Assembly (NCBI GenBank): GCA_017411945.1
Contig: JAFQPD010000055.1
Span: forward strand, 1 to 6,950
Direction of reading: 5' to 3'
Length of the DNA: 6,950 nucleotides
Origin: Mailhella sp.
GTDB lineage: Bacteria; Desulfobacterota; Desulfovibrionia; Desulfovibrionales; Desulfovibrionaceae
This document shows positions 1-6,062 of this stretch, piece by piece (the stretch's first letter is position 1; every line of letters starts with the position of its first letter). A program made the translations under genes and the position numbers. Under the pieces are notes generated by a model. The model made no database searches. It had not been told where the DNA came from and saw only the letters and a list, made by a program, of their open reading frames with translations.

Positions 1-282
1 ACTTATTGCCTCGGTGGGACGGTGGAAATGTGGCTGAATATTACCTTCAACTATGCCCCGATGTTTCAGAAGGCTTTTCAGAATGATGACGGCATCCACA
101 TCCTGACTGGAAAACTTGGAGCCGAGGCGATCCCGCTTTTGGGTGACGCGATCTCTCGGCTGGGAAATGACGTTGTGCCCGACTACTGGGAAGCGACAGA
201 GGGCAACGCCAAGAAAGCACTGTACGGCCTGCTGGCGCTCTGTCAGATGCGCCCGGACGGTGTGATTGACATCTCATACTAG
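1..282 (+). CDS. Conserved phage-type protein of unknown function, 5' end outside the window
   Basis: The reading frame is open from the first base to the TAG at 280-282, so the true start probably lies left of the window; the GTG at 22 is the first usable start inside it but has no clear ribosome binding site. The visible 93 residues contain the segments GTVEMWLNITFNY, GKLGAEAIPLL and ATEGNAKKAL, and end with a short MRPDG segment. From memory this pattern (NITxNY, then ..YWxATEGNAKxAL..LALxxMRPDG) occurs in small proteins of many phage and prophage genomes with no assigned role. No catalytic motif, signal peptide or membrane segment is visible. It lies 16 bases before the small membrane protein gene and points the same way, so it belongs to the same phage-like block. 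The call as phage-derived is fairly firm; the function is unknown. Confidence 0.72.
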   Translation, partial: TYCLGGTVEMWLNITFNYAPMFQKAFQNDDGIHILTGKLGAEAIPLLGDAISRLGNDVVPDYWEATEGNAKKALYGLLALCQMRPDGVIDISY

Positions 283-298
283 AGGAGAGGAAAGGGAT

Positions 299-475
299 AT
301 GCGTCTTTGGATCAAGTCTTTCATTTTTGGTTTTCTCGCCTTCCTTCTCACTCTGTTTCTGTTCCGTGTCCTTTCCGGGCATCCGTTGCTTTTGTTGATG
401 CTGGGAGCCTTGACGGTAATATCCTATCTCACCGTGTCTTTTCACGACTATTTCTTGAGGAAAGGCGGCAAATGA
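299..475 (+). CDS. Small membrane protein with two predicted helices
   Basis: This 58-residue protein starts at ATG 299, preceded by a strong purine-rich ribosome binding site (GAGGAGAGGAAAGG, about 282-295). An in-frame TTG at 266 would add 11 residues but would overlap the upstream gene and ignore that site. The sequence is almost entirely hydrophobic: a segment at about residues 7-24 and a second at about 29-47, joined by a short turn (SGHP), with Lys/Arg residues at both ends. A two-helix hairpin in the inner membrane is the natural reading. Its TGA overlaps the ATG of the next gene (ATGA), so the two are translationally coupled. I do not recognise a family. It could be a phage accessory protein; size alone would also allow a holin-like role, but its neighbours are early or integration genes rather than lysis genes. 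Confidence 0.62.
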   Translation: MRLWIKSFIFGFLAFLLTLFLFRVLSGHPLLLLMLGALTVISYLTVSFHDYFLRKGGK

Positions 476-762
476 CTAGAAGCGCCAATTTCAGAAGTTT
501 CTTGGCCTTCAACTGGAACCGGCTGTTGGCCAAGCTCTACATCCCTATGACGTACAGGCATTGGCACAATTACAACGTCAATCCCTGTCCGCATTGCGGC
601 GGCGAAGCGGTGTCTTTGCGTGTCGAACTGAACGGGAACCCGCGCCGCGCCATATCCTGTAGAAACTGTCACCTCATGTCCCCTGTCGTGATGACTGACC
701 GCGAAGCCGTCTATGCTTGGAATCACCTGCGCCGGATCGAACGCGAAGAAGGTGAAGAATGA
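472..762 (+). CDS. Lar-like zinc-ribbon protein (restriction-alleviation family)
   Basis: This is a 96-residue protein starting at ATG 472, which overlaps the upstream stop as ATGA and has AGGAAAGG just before it; an in-frame start at 307 would run over the whole previous gene and is rejected. It carries two CxxC pairs, C39/C42 (CPHC) and C63/C66 (CRNC), about 20 residues apart, followed by EAVYAWNHLRR. The order CPxCG, a short beta segment, CxxC, then EAxxAWN is the signature of the Lar family, whose founding member in the Rac prophage modulates type I restriction. Most phage relatives are recognised only by this small zinc-binding fold and have no tested function. The first 35 residues are basic and aromatic and are not part of that fold. 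The family call is good; an anti-restriction role is inference. Confidence 0.75.
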   Translation: MTRSANFRSFLAFNWNRLLAKLYIPMTYRHWHNYNVNPCPHCGGEAVSLRVELNGNPRRAISCRNCHLMSPVVMTDREAVYAWNHLRRIEREEGEE

Positions 763-1001
763 TCTCCGACGATGTTCTCCGCCGCGTACTCGGTCAGTGT
801 CAGGATGGGCCGCTTATCCGGCTCCCCTCTGCAAAGATGGAAGAGATGATACTTGAACTACTCGACCGAAGAGCTGGGCGCAAACCGACAGATTACTCAC
901 GTTACCGTGAGGAAATTGTGAAACAGGGCAAAAATGAAGAGCCGTGGGAGGTGCTCCAGCGGCTCTTCTCTATTGTCGGGCAAAAGCCCACGCGAAACTA
1001 G
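759..1001 (+). CDS. Hypothetical protein, 80 residues, element-encoded
   Basis: The ATG at 759 overlaps the stop of the Lar-like gene (ATGA), and the purine-rich GAAGAAGGTGAAG before it can serve as the ribosome binding site. The product is charged and looks mainly helical: an N-terminal helix (ISDDVLRRVLGQ), an amphipathic segment around residues 25-38 (KMEEMILELLDRR), and a C-terminal helix (PWEVLQRLFSIVG). No cysteine pairs, membrane segment or nucleotide-binding motif is visible. I do not recognise a family. The tight coupling to neighbours on both sides makes it very likely to be a real gene of the same operon. Confidence 0.6.
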   Translation: MISDDVLRRVLGQCQDGPLIRLPSAKMEEMILELLDRRAGRKPTDYSRYREEIVKQGKNEEPWEVLQRLFSIVGQKPTRN

Positions 1002-1021
1002 GTCAAAGAAGGATATGGATT

Positions 1022-1324
1022 ATGGATGATCCTGTTTTCATAAAAACCTCCCTGCTACCGTCAATCACTGGGATGTCGGTAACACAGTCACTGCACCTCC
1101 TCAGTCAAGGCGGCCTCCAACCTGTCGATCTCGGCAAAGGGAGAGGAAAGGGCTTGCGCTGGCACGTTGCGTCTGTCAGAAAGATTTTTGACACCTTGAA
1201 CGACAACGCCCAAAAATCTCAGCCGAAAGCCCACAAGCCCTCCAGAACTCGCCGACCTGTTTCTGGTAGAACTCTTGATGATCTTTATATGGCTGTAAAG
1301 GGGGCAGTCTGCCCTATTCAGTAG
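1022..1324 (+). CDS. Small basic DNA-binding protein, excisionase-like, next to the integrase
   Basis: The chosen start is ATG 1022, seven bases after an AAGAAGGAT ribosome binding site; longer in-frame starts from 944 would overlap the previous gene by some 60 bases. The 100-residue product has an N-terminal region (about 14-58) with SVTQSLHLLSQGGLQPVDLG, then GRGKGLRWHVASVRKIFDTL. This fits a small winged-helix or MerR-like fold in which a helix-turn is followed by a glycine-rich basic wing and another helix. Residues 65-85 are a basic, probably disordered linker (KPSRTRRPVSGR). It ends 7 bases before the integrase start. Small basic proteins in this position are often recombination directionality factors (excisionases) or regulators of the integrase. 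I see the DNA-binding character; the excisionase role is inferred from position. Confidence 0.58.
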   Translation: MDDPVFIKTSLLPSITGMSVTQSLHLLSQGGLQPVDLGKGRGKGLRWHVASVRKIFDTLNDNAQKSQPKAHKPSRTRRPVSGRTLDDLYMAVKGAVCPIQ

Positions 1325-1331
1325 GTGTATT

Positions 1332-2411
1332 ATGTCGATTCGAGAACGCTACGGCAAATTTCAGGTGTACTGGACTAATCCTTTCACCAAAAAGAAGGAA
1401 TACCAGACTGTTGAAACTCTGGAAGAAGCACAAAAAAAAGACGCGCTCGTGAAGTACCAGCTCCAATACGAACGCGATCTTTTTAGGAGGGAAGCCTCGC
1501 AGACAAACAAAAAAATCATTACACTTGAAGATGTCGTCTTCGAGTTCTTCGTTGAAAAACAGTATAGCAAAGAAAGCCTTGCGTCACAACTCGCCCAACT
1601 GAAACCGTGGCTGGAGACTTTAGGACAAATGCCCGTTACCAGCATTGAAGCCCACCATCTCCGCGAAGTAAAGAACCGACTTCTCCGTTCTTCTAAGGGT
1701 TCCACAGTATGCCGCAAGTTGGCCGCCATAAAGGCTGTTCTCCGTTGGGCCGTGCGTGAGGAATATTTGAAGGAATGTCCCAAACTGCCGGATGCGCCAC
1801 AGAACATAAATCAAAAGTTCGTGCCGCCCTCCCCTGCGGAACTGCAAAAACTCTTCAAGGTCGCCCCGCCGCATATCCAGCGCGTTTTGATCTTAGGCTC
1901 TCAGTTCGGGATGCGAGTTGGTGAGTCTGAGCTTTTCAAACTGCGCTGGGCAGACATTGATCTGGTACGGCGCAAGCTCCGCGTGGACGCGGCCAAGAAG
2001 AACGCTCATGAGCAGTGGCGTGAACTGCCCATCCGTGAAGAACTGATTGACCTCTTTCGGCAATGGGAGGCAGAGGACAGATTGCTTGATCTTGTCCCTC
2101 AGACCGTGATCCACTTCAAAGGCCGCCCGGTGAAGTCTATCAAAACCGCATGGCGCACCATGCTCAAAGAGTCGGGAGTAGGTCGCAATATTCGCCCCTA
2201 CGACCTGCGTAAATTTTTCGGCACGGAACTCCTCGCCAACGGCATTGATGTCGGGACGGTGTCGAAGATGATGGGGCATACAAGCCCTGAAATGGTGCTG
2301 AAACATTATCAAACGGTACTTGATAAACGAGAAAGGGAGGCTGTCGAGAGCCTCCCTTTGGTGTCGAACTTCAGGTGTCGAACAGGCAACGCTCGTGACA
2401 CGTTGCAGTAA
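1332..2411 (+). CDS. int: Phage/island-type tyrosine recombinase (integrase)
   Basis: This 359-residue integrase would insert and excise its element by site-specific recombination. An N-terminal part (residues 1-60) resembles the arm-site binding domain of phage integrases. A SAM-like core-binding domain follows (about 64-150: LEDVVFEFF to LKECPKLP). The catalytic domain runs from about 165 to 335. Visible active-site residues are R195 in GMRVGE, a lysine at 222 or 223 in the beta-hairpin, the box II motif RPYDLRKFF with R293, H316 in MMGHTS and the nucleophile Y326 in LKHYQT. The usual first histidine of HxxR is Tyr (Y290), a variant seen in some phage integrases, so activity is not excluded. 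The start is ATG 1332 with a weak AGGTG upstream. The stop is 13 bases from the CCA end of tRNA-Ala, which points to that tRNA as the integration site. The last 30 residues follow the nucleophile and overlap a hairpin and a direct repeat. Confidence 0.93.
   Translation: MSIRERYGKFQVYWTNPFTKKKEYQTVETLEEAQKKDALVKYQLQYERDLFRREASQTNKKIITLEDVVFEFFVEKQYSKESLASQLAQLKPWLETLGQMPVTSIEAHHLREVKNRLLRSSKGSTVCRKLAAIKAVLRWAVREEYLKECPKLPDAPQNINQKFVPPSPAELQKLFKVAPPHIQRVLILGSQFGMRVGESELFKLRWADIDLVRRKLRVDAAKKNAHEQWRELPIREELIDLFRQWEAEDRLLDLVPQTVIHFKGRPVKSIKTAWRTMLKESGVGRNIRPYDLRKFFGTELLANGIDVGTVSKMMGHTSPEMVLKHYQTVLDKREREAVESLPLVSNFRCRTGNARDTLQ
2332..2359 (-). terminator. Perfect 11-bp hairpin inside the integrase 3' end, possible terminator for tRNA-Ala
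   Basis: AAAGGGAGGCT (2332-2342) and AGCCTCCCTTT (2349-2359) are exact reverse complements around a 6-base loop. Read on the minus strand, the stem ends in TTT and is followed by CTCGTTT, so it could stop transcripts leaving tRNA-Ala about 65 bases downstream of its CCA. Read on the plus strand, no T-run follows. It lies within coding sequence (integrase residues about 334-343), so a chance origin cannot be excluded, but an 11-bp perfect stem is unlikely by chance. Confidence 0.45.
2360..2383 (+). repeat. Direct repeat of GGTGTCGAAC near the element end
   Basis: GGTGTCGAAC occurs at 2360-2369 and again at 2374-2383, a 14-base period with a 4-base spacer. A related GGTGTCGAA lies at 2259-2267 and TGTCGA at 2343-2348. 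All lie in the last 150 bases of the integrase gene, between 40 and 170 bases from the tRNA-Ala 3' end. The position suits arm-type integrase binding sites, but this is inferred from placement only. Confidence 0.4.
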
Positions 2412-2424
2412 CCTATTGATTTCA

Positions 2425-2500
2425 TGGTGGAGATGAAGGGATTTGAACCCTCGACCCCTGCCTTGCGAAGGCAATGCTCTCCCAGCTGAGCTACATCCCC
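2425..2500 (-). tRNA. tRNA-Ala (anticodon CGC)
   Basis: This is a complete 76-base tRNA with an encoded CCA (2425-2427). The acceptor stem pairs GGGGATG with CATCTCC and carries the G3-U70 wobble pair that marks alanine tRNAs. The D-arm is GCTC..GAGC. The anticodon stem is TTGCC/GGCAG with loop TTCGCAA, giving anticodon CGC (2465-2467) for codon GCG. The T-loop is TTCAAAT. A separate CGC isoacceptor fits a GC-rich genome. The integrase gene ends 13 bases from its 3' end, so it is the probable attachment site, with the element regenerating the 3' part of the gene. Confidence 0.97.
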
Positions 2501-2528
2501 ATGGGTGGTGTTTGAGCCGAACGTGTGG

Positions 2529-2557
2529 ACTTTAGAAAAGCCCGCGCCCGATGTCAA
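2529..2557 (-). promoter_or_regulatory. Sigma70-type promoter of tRNA-Ala
   Basis: On the minus strand a perfect TTGACA (2552-2557) is followed by a 17-base GC-rich spacer and TAAAGT (2529-2534). The expected start near 2522 gives a leader of about 20 bases before the mature tRNA. The bases just after the -10 box are not the GC-rich discriminator typical of stringently controlled stable-RNA promoters. The box match and spacing are near ideal. Confidence 0.8.
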
Positions 2558-2583
2558 GTTATTATTTGTTCAGCTCCCACTCA

Positions 2584-2619
2584 AGCAGAAGCCGCCCCAG
2601 TCCTTCGACCGGGGCGGCT
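2584..2619 (-). terminator. Intrinsic terminator of the transporter-pepT operon
   Basis: On the minus strand, 23 bases beyond the pepT stop, AGCCGCCCC (2611-2619) pairs perfectly with GGGGCGGCT (2590-2598) around a 12-base loop, and is followed by TCTGCTT. The 9-bp stem is almost all GC. The T-run is imperfect, so some read-through toward tRNA-Ala is possible. Placement directly after the operon supports the call. Confidence 0.7.
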
Positions 2620-2641
2620 CCATTCATCTATGCCCTGCTCG

Positions 2642-3871
2642 TCAGCGGGCCGCGAGCTCGATGAGCTTCATGGTCATGGCGTGAGACTTGCACAGAGACG
2701 GAATGGGCAGGAACTCCGCATTAGAGTGGAAGTTCAGGCCGCCCGTGAAGTAATTGGGCGTGAGCACGCCGCGCACGGAAAGCACGGAGCCGTCAGTGCC
2801 GCCGCGCATGGCGATGGTCTTGGGCGTGATGCCAAGCTCGTCGCAGGCCTGGTACAGCATGTCGATGGGGCCGCGGTCTTCGCCGAGGGCATCAATGATA
2901 TTGCCGTACACATCAGTCAGCGTCACATCGATCTTGGCGCGAGGATGGCGCACACGGATCATATCCACCACGTCGAGCACATACTTCTTGCGGGCCTCGT
3001 AGTTTTCCTTGCTGTGGTCGCGGATGTTCATGCGCAGGGTGCAGCGGCTGTCGTTGGCTTCACAGCCCCAGAACCACCAGTAGCCGTCATGGCCGTCGGT
3101 GTGTTCGGGAGTCTGCTTGCGGTCGAAGCAGGCCATGATGTCGGCACCCACGAGGAGCGGGTTCACCAGCACGCCCTTCGCAGACATGGGATGGGCAGTC
3201 ACGCCTTCGATCTCGAAAAGCACGGAGCCGGCATTGAAAGTCTCGTACACGATCTCGCCCACGGAACAGCAGTCGATGGTATAGGCGAAGTCCACCTTCC
3301 ACTTCTCGAGGTCCATGAGCTTCGCGCCGCAGAGCCCTATCTCTTCATCAGGCACGAAGGCCACGCGGATGTCGCCGTGAGGGATGCTTTTGTCGGCAAC
3401 GAGAGCGGAGAGCATGGTCATCACGTTGGCGATGGCGGCCTTGTCGTCAGAGCCGAGCACGCTGGTGCCGTCCGTGAACACGATGTCCTGCCCGACGTAT
3501 TCGGCAAGTTCAGGATGTTCGGCAAGGCGGAGCCAGATGTCCTTCTCAGCGTTCAGGCAGACATCGCCGCCTTCGTAGTGCAGGATCTGAGGATGCACTT
3601 CGGGAGAAAGGGACACGGGAACGGTGTCGAGGTGAGCCACCCAGCCTATGGCGGGCGCGCCGGGCTTGTTGCCGGGCAGCCTGGCGGTGAGGATGGCGTG
3701 CTCGTCGAGCTCTATCTCTTCAAGGCCCATCTCGCGCAGTTCGCCTTCAAGAAGGCGGGCAAGCTCGCGCTGGCCTTCACTGCTGGGCACCACTCCGGCG
3801 CGGCCGTTGCTCTCGGAAGGGATGGCAACGTAGCGCAGGAAGCGTTCGGTGAGTTCCTTGGCGAATTTCAT
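2642..3871 (-). CDS. pepT: Peptidase T (tripeptide aminopeptidase, M20 metallopeptidase)
   Basis: This 409-residue cytoplasmic enzyme has nearly the same length as E. coli PepT (408) and should remove the N-terminal residue from tripeptides using two zinc ions. The metal and catalytic positions of the M20 family are visible: H80 and D82 in VAHLDTVP, D142 in VLGSDDKAA, the general base E176 and ligand E177 in PDEEIG, D200, and H382 in LNFHSNAEF. The substrate-binding RGGTDGS (356-362) and YFTGG segments are present. The middle part (about 210-320) is the dimerisation lid, with TAHPMSAKG at its start. The segment after D200 reads CCSVGE where typical PepT has GGEVGE, a local oddity near the metal site. 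The ATG at 3871 has AGAGGA before it. It is second in an operon, 21 bases after the transporter stop, and probably cleaves what that transporter brings in. Confidence 0.94.
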   Translation of the reverse strand: MKFAKELTERFLRYVAIPSESNGRAGVVPSSEGQRELARLLEGELREMGLEEIELDEHAILTARLPGNKPGAPAIGWVAHLDTVPVSLSPEVHPQILHYEGGDVCLNAEKDIWLRLAEHPELAEYVGQDIVFTDGTSVLGSDDKAAIANVMTMLSALVADKSIPHGDIRVAFVPDEEIGLCGAKLMDLEKWKVDFAYTIDCCSVGEIVYETFNAGSVLFEIEGVTAHPMSAKGVLVNPLLVGADIMACFDRKQTPEHTDGHDGYWWFWGCEANDSRCTLRMNIRDHSKENYEARKKYVLDVVDMIRVRHPRAKIDVTLTDVYGNIIDALGEDRGPIDMLYQACDELGITPKTIAMRGGTDGSVLSVRGVLTPNYFTGGLNFHSNAEFLPIPSLCKSHAMTMKLIELAAR

Positions 3872-3892
3872 TGTCGATTCCTCTTTAGAAAC

Positions 3893-5452
3893 TTACTTCA
3901 CAGGGGGATAGACGTAGCCGGCGTCGAAGCCGAGCGGGATGCCGAGCATCCAGAAGGCGTACAGGACGGAGGTGAGCACCACGAGCAGAGCAAGGGTGTA
4001 GGGGATCATCATGGAGCAGAGGGTGCCCACGCCGGTGGCCTTGGCATACTTCTGGCAGTACATGATGAGAAGAGGATAGAAGGGGAACAGGGGGGTGGAC
4101 ACGTTCACAGCAGAGTCAGACACGCGGAAGGCGGCCTGAGTGAGCTCGGGAGAAATGCCGAGCATCATGAGCATGGGCACGAAAATGGTGGAAAGGATGG
4201 CCCACTTGGAGGTGGCGGAGGTGATGAGGATGTTCAGCATGCCGGTGAGCAGGATGATGCCGAACAGCGTCATGCCAGAGGGCAGGCCCATGTTCTTGAG
4301 GAATTCAGCGCCGGAAATGGCCAGCAGAGTGCCGATGTTGGACTTGCCGAACACATAGAGGAACTGGGCGGCGAAGAAGGCGAAAACGATGAAGCCCAGA
4401 AGCATGGGCATGATGCCTTCCATGGCCTTGATGACGTCGGTGCTGGTCTTGAACTTGCCGGAAGCGAGGCCGTAGGTGAGGCCGGGAACGGAGAAGAACA
4501 GGAAGAGCAGAGGCACGAGGGCCTGCATGGCGGGAGCCTTGGGAGAAGTCAGAGAGCCGTCGGGGGCGCGGAACAGGGAGTTCTCGGGCAGGCAGAGCAG
4601 GAAGAACGCGAGGGCGAAGATGCCCCAGATGAGGCATGCCTTGCGGAAGGCGCGGTCTTCTTCAGGGGTGGAAGGATGGAGCTGGAGGTCGGGATCGTTC
4701 TCGAGGCCCTTGTCCAGAGGCATGGTGGCGCGGAGGCGGGGCTCGACGATCTTATCGGTGACATACCAGCAGGCGGCGATGACGAAGAAGGTGCCGCCGA
4801 GGGCGAAGAAGTAGTTGCAGAGCACGTTCACGGAGTAGGAAGCGTCGATGCTCTGGGCGGCGGCCTGAGTGAAGCTCTGCATCACAGGGTCGATGATGGA
4901 GGGGGTGTAGCTGGCGGTGAAGCCGCCGGCCAGGCCGGCGAAGGAGCAGGCGATGCCGGCGAGGGGATGACGGCCGCAGGTGTAGAACATGAGGGCCGAC
5001 ACAGGCATGAGCACCACGTAGGCGGAGTCGGAAACGACGTGGCACAGGATGGAGATGAAGATGACGGCAGGAGTCAGGCAGGACTGAGGAATGATGCTGA
5101 GCAGACGCTTGAGCAGCATGTGCAGGAAGCCGGAGCCTTCCATGATGCCGATGCCCAGAGTGGCCACGATGGTCATGCCCAGCGGGGGGAAATTCATGAA
5201 GTTCTTCACGGAAGAGATCATGAGCTGGAGCAGGTTCTGGGGGCTGAGCATGTTCAGCACGCGGATGGTCTCGCCGGTGCTGGGGTGCTTGTAGTCGAAG
5301 GACACGAAGGACAGGGCGAAGGACAGGATGCAGGCGATCACCAGAGCATAGATGAAGAGCATGGTGATGTGGGGCAGCTTGTTGCCTGCGGCCTCCACGG
5401 CGTTCAGGAAGCGGTTCAGAGCGCCGCTGGGCTGCTGGACGTTCGAAGACAT
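3893..5452 (-). CDS. abgT: AbgT-family transporter (p-aminobenzoyl-glutamate / peptide-like substrate)
   Basis: This 519-residue inner-membrane protein is close in length to E. coli AbgT (508). It has about nine to eleven hydrophobic segments with a charged cytoplasmic stretch at about 237-272. Family motifs are clear: VVSDSAYVVLMP (D142), TSATSKWAIL (W417), PELTQAAFRVSDSAVN (P435, R443, D446) and STPLFPFYP (P454). These positions keep the spacing I recall for substrate-path residues of the structurally known member MtrF. The family imports p-aminobenzoyl-glutamate in E. coli, and relatives such as MtrF export sulfonamides, so substrate and direction are not settled by sequence. Its pairing with a peptidase favours import of dipeptide- or tripeptide-like compounds. 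The start at 5452 has an AAGGAG ribosome binding site 6 bases upstream. It is the first gene of the operon, and no TTA, CTA or TCA codons are used. Confidence 0.92.
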   Translation of the reverse strand: MSSNVQQPSGALNRFLNAVEAAGNKLPHITMLFIYALVIACILSFALSFVSFDYKHPSTGETIRVLNMLSPQNLLQLMISSVKNFMNFPPLGMTIVATLGIGIMEGSGFLHMLLKRLLSIIPQSCLTPAVIFISILCHVVSDSAYVVLMPVSALMFYTCGRHPLAGIACSFAGLAGGFTASYTPSIIDPVMQSFTQAAAQSIDASYSVNVLCNYFFALGGTFFVIAACWYVTDKIVEPRLRATMPLDKGLENDPDLQLHPSTPEEDRAFRKACLIWGIFALAFFLLCLPENSLFRAPDGSLTSPKAPAMQALVPLLFLFFSVPGLTYGLASGKFKTSTDVIKAMEGIMPMLLGFIVFAFFAAQFLYVFGKSNIGTLLAISGAEFLKNMGLPSGMTLFGIILLTGMLNILITSATSKWAILSTIFVPMLMMLGISPELTQAAFRVSDSAVNVSTPLFPFYPLLIMYCQKYAKATGVGTLCSMMIPYTLALLVVLTSVLYAFWMLGIPLGFDAGYVYPPVK

Positions 5453-5463
5453 GTTGACTCCTT

Positions 5464-5495
5464 AAAAATAACAGCGCCGCCTTTCAGCGGACACT
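5464..5495 (-). promoter_or_regulatory. Hairpin plus U-tract in the abgT leader (terminator or attenuator)
   Basis: On the minus strand AGTG-(bulged T)-CCGC (5487-5495) pairs with GCGGCGCT (5473-5480) around the loop TGAAAG, followed by GTTATTTTT (5464-5472), the shape of an intrinsic terminator. It ends 11 bases before the abgT start, directly against the AAGGAG site, leaving no room for a promoter after it. It may end transcripts from the CI-like gene upstream, but abgT mRNA must also pass through it, so control by attenuation or by ribosome-site occlusion is possible. I found no convincing promoter boxes in the 5496-5613 stretch. Confidence 0.42.
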
Positions 5496-5613
5496 TTGGA
5501 ATTGCGAAACACGTCTTTTTGCCCTTTTAAAGGATAAGATGCAAGCAAATAGTACGCTCCCAAAAGACAGGGAGACGGGAAAAGCAAGAAGCGGAACCTT
5601 TATCAGAGGGATA

Positions 5614-5967
5614 TCATTGAGGGTTTCCCGTCCTTCTGAGAATTTCCTTCTGAAGCTCATCGAGAGGTATATGCCGGAGAAAATCGGCGGAAGGGCACAA
5701 ATTCCGGGCGTCATAACTTCCGCTCTCCCTAGCCATCAGGAATACGGGCATAGCCCCCTCGAGTATCCAGTCGGGATTGGCCCTGAATTTCTGGACGAGG
5801 ACCACGAGCCACGACGCCGGGATGCGCCCCCTTTTCGACGCTTCTGAAACAGAACCCTGCTTTACCCCAAGGACTTCTGCGAGCTGGCACTGCGTCCTTG
5901 CCTGCGCGATGAACTTCACGCGTGCCATCTGAGCTTCAAAAGATTGGAATTGATTCTGTCCGGACAT
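5614..5967 (-). CDS. Short phage CI-type repressor (HTH domain only)
   Basis: This 117-residue protein has the N-terminal DNA-binding domain of phage CI-like repressors at about residues 16-75: CQLAEVLGVKQGSVSEASKRGRIPASWLVVLVQKF followed by NPDWILEG. The pattern QxxLAEVLGV, then SVSxAxxRGxIPxxWL, then NPDWIL is characteristic of that domain. The remaining 40 residues are too short to hold the LexA/S24 self-cleaving domain of full repressors, so it could not respond to DNA damage by autocleavage. The start at 5967 has AAGGAC 5 bases upstream. It is divergent from the first XRE gene, with 126 bases between, as in phage lysogeny switches, although no other phage genes are present here. Downstream lies the abgT operon in the same orientation. 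The regulator call is firm; its target is unknown. Confidence 0.8.
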   Translation of the reverse strand: MSGQNQFQSFEAQMARVKFIAQARTQCQLAEVLGVKQGSVSEASKRGRIPASWLVVLVQKFRANPDWILEGAMPVFLMARESGSYDARNLCPSADFLRHIPLDELQKEILRRTGNPQ

Positions 5968-6062
5968 GACAAGTCCTTTTGAAGTACGAAAAGATTAAGC
6001 GAGGAATCTGTGCCGAACTTGGCTGGAAGCCTTTGGCAAAACTCACTGAATCGACCCTAGAG

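Noticed and set aside
47..445. Minus-strand 132-residue frame rich in Arg and Ser
   Set aside because: It is antisense to three well-supported small genes and has no family features.
307..471. Longer N-terminus for the Lar-like gene
   Set aside because: It would overlap the whole membrane-protein gene in another frame; the ATG at 472 has its own ribosome binding site and a coupled ATGA junction.
944..1021. Longer N-terminus for the excisionase-like gene
   Set aside because: It would overlap the 80-residue gene, and the added residues look like out-of-frame translation; ATG 1022 has a good ribosome binding site.
1893..2474. Minus-strand 193-residue frame opposite the integrase and running into tRNA-Ala
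   Set aside because: It overlaps the catalytic domain of the integrase and starts inside the tRNA; no recognisable domain.
2309..2557. Minus-strand 82-residue frame across tRNA-Ala containing DVAQLGEHCLRKAG
   Set aside because: This is the well-known false translation of a tRNA gene; the tRNA is complete here.
2525..5530. Open frame of 1001 codons on the plus strand, rich in His, Gly, Glu and Ala
   Set aside because: It is the exact antisense register of the abgT and pepT genes, both of which have unmistakable family motifs. The frame stays open only because those genes avoid TTA, CTA and TCA.
5539..5847. Plus-strand 102-residue frame
   Set aside because: It lies antisense, in codon register, to the CI-type repressor, which has a recognisable domain and a good ribosome binding site.
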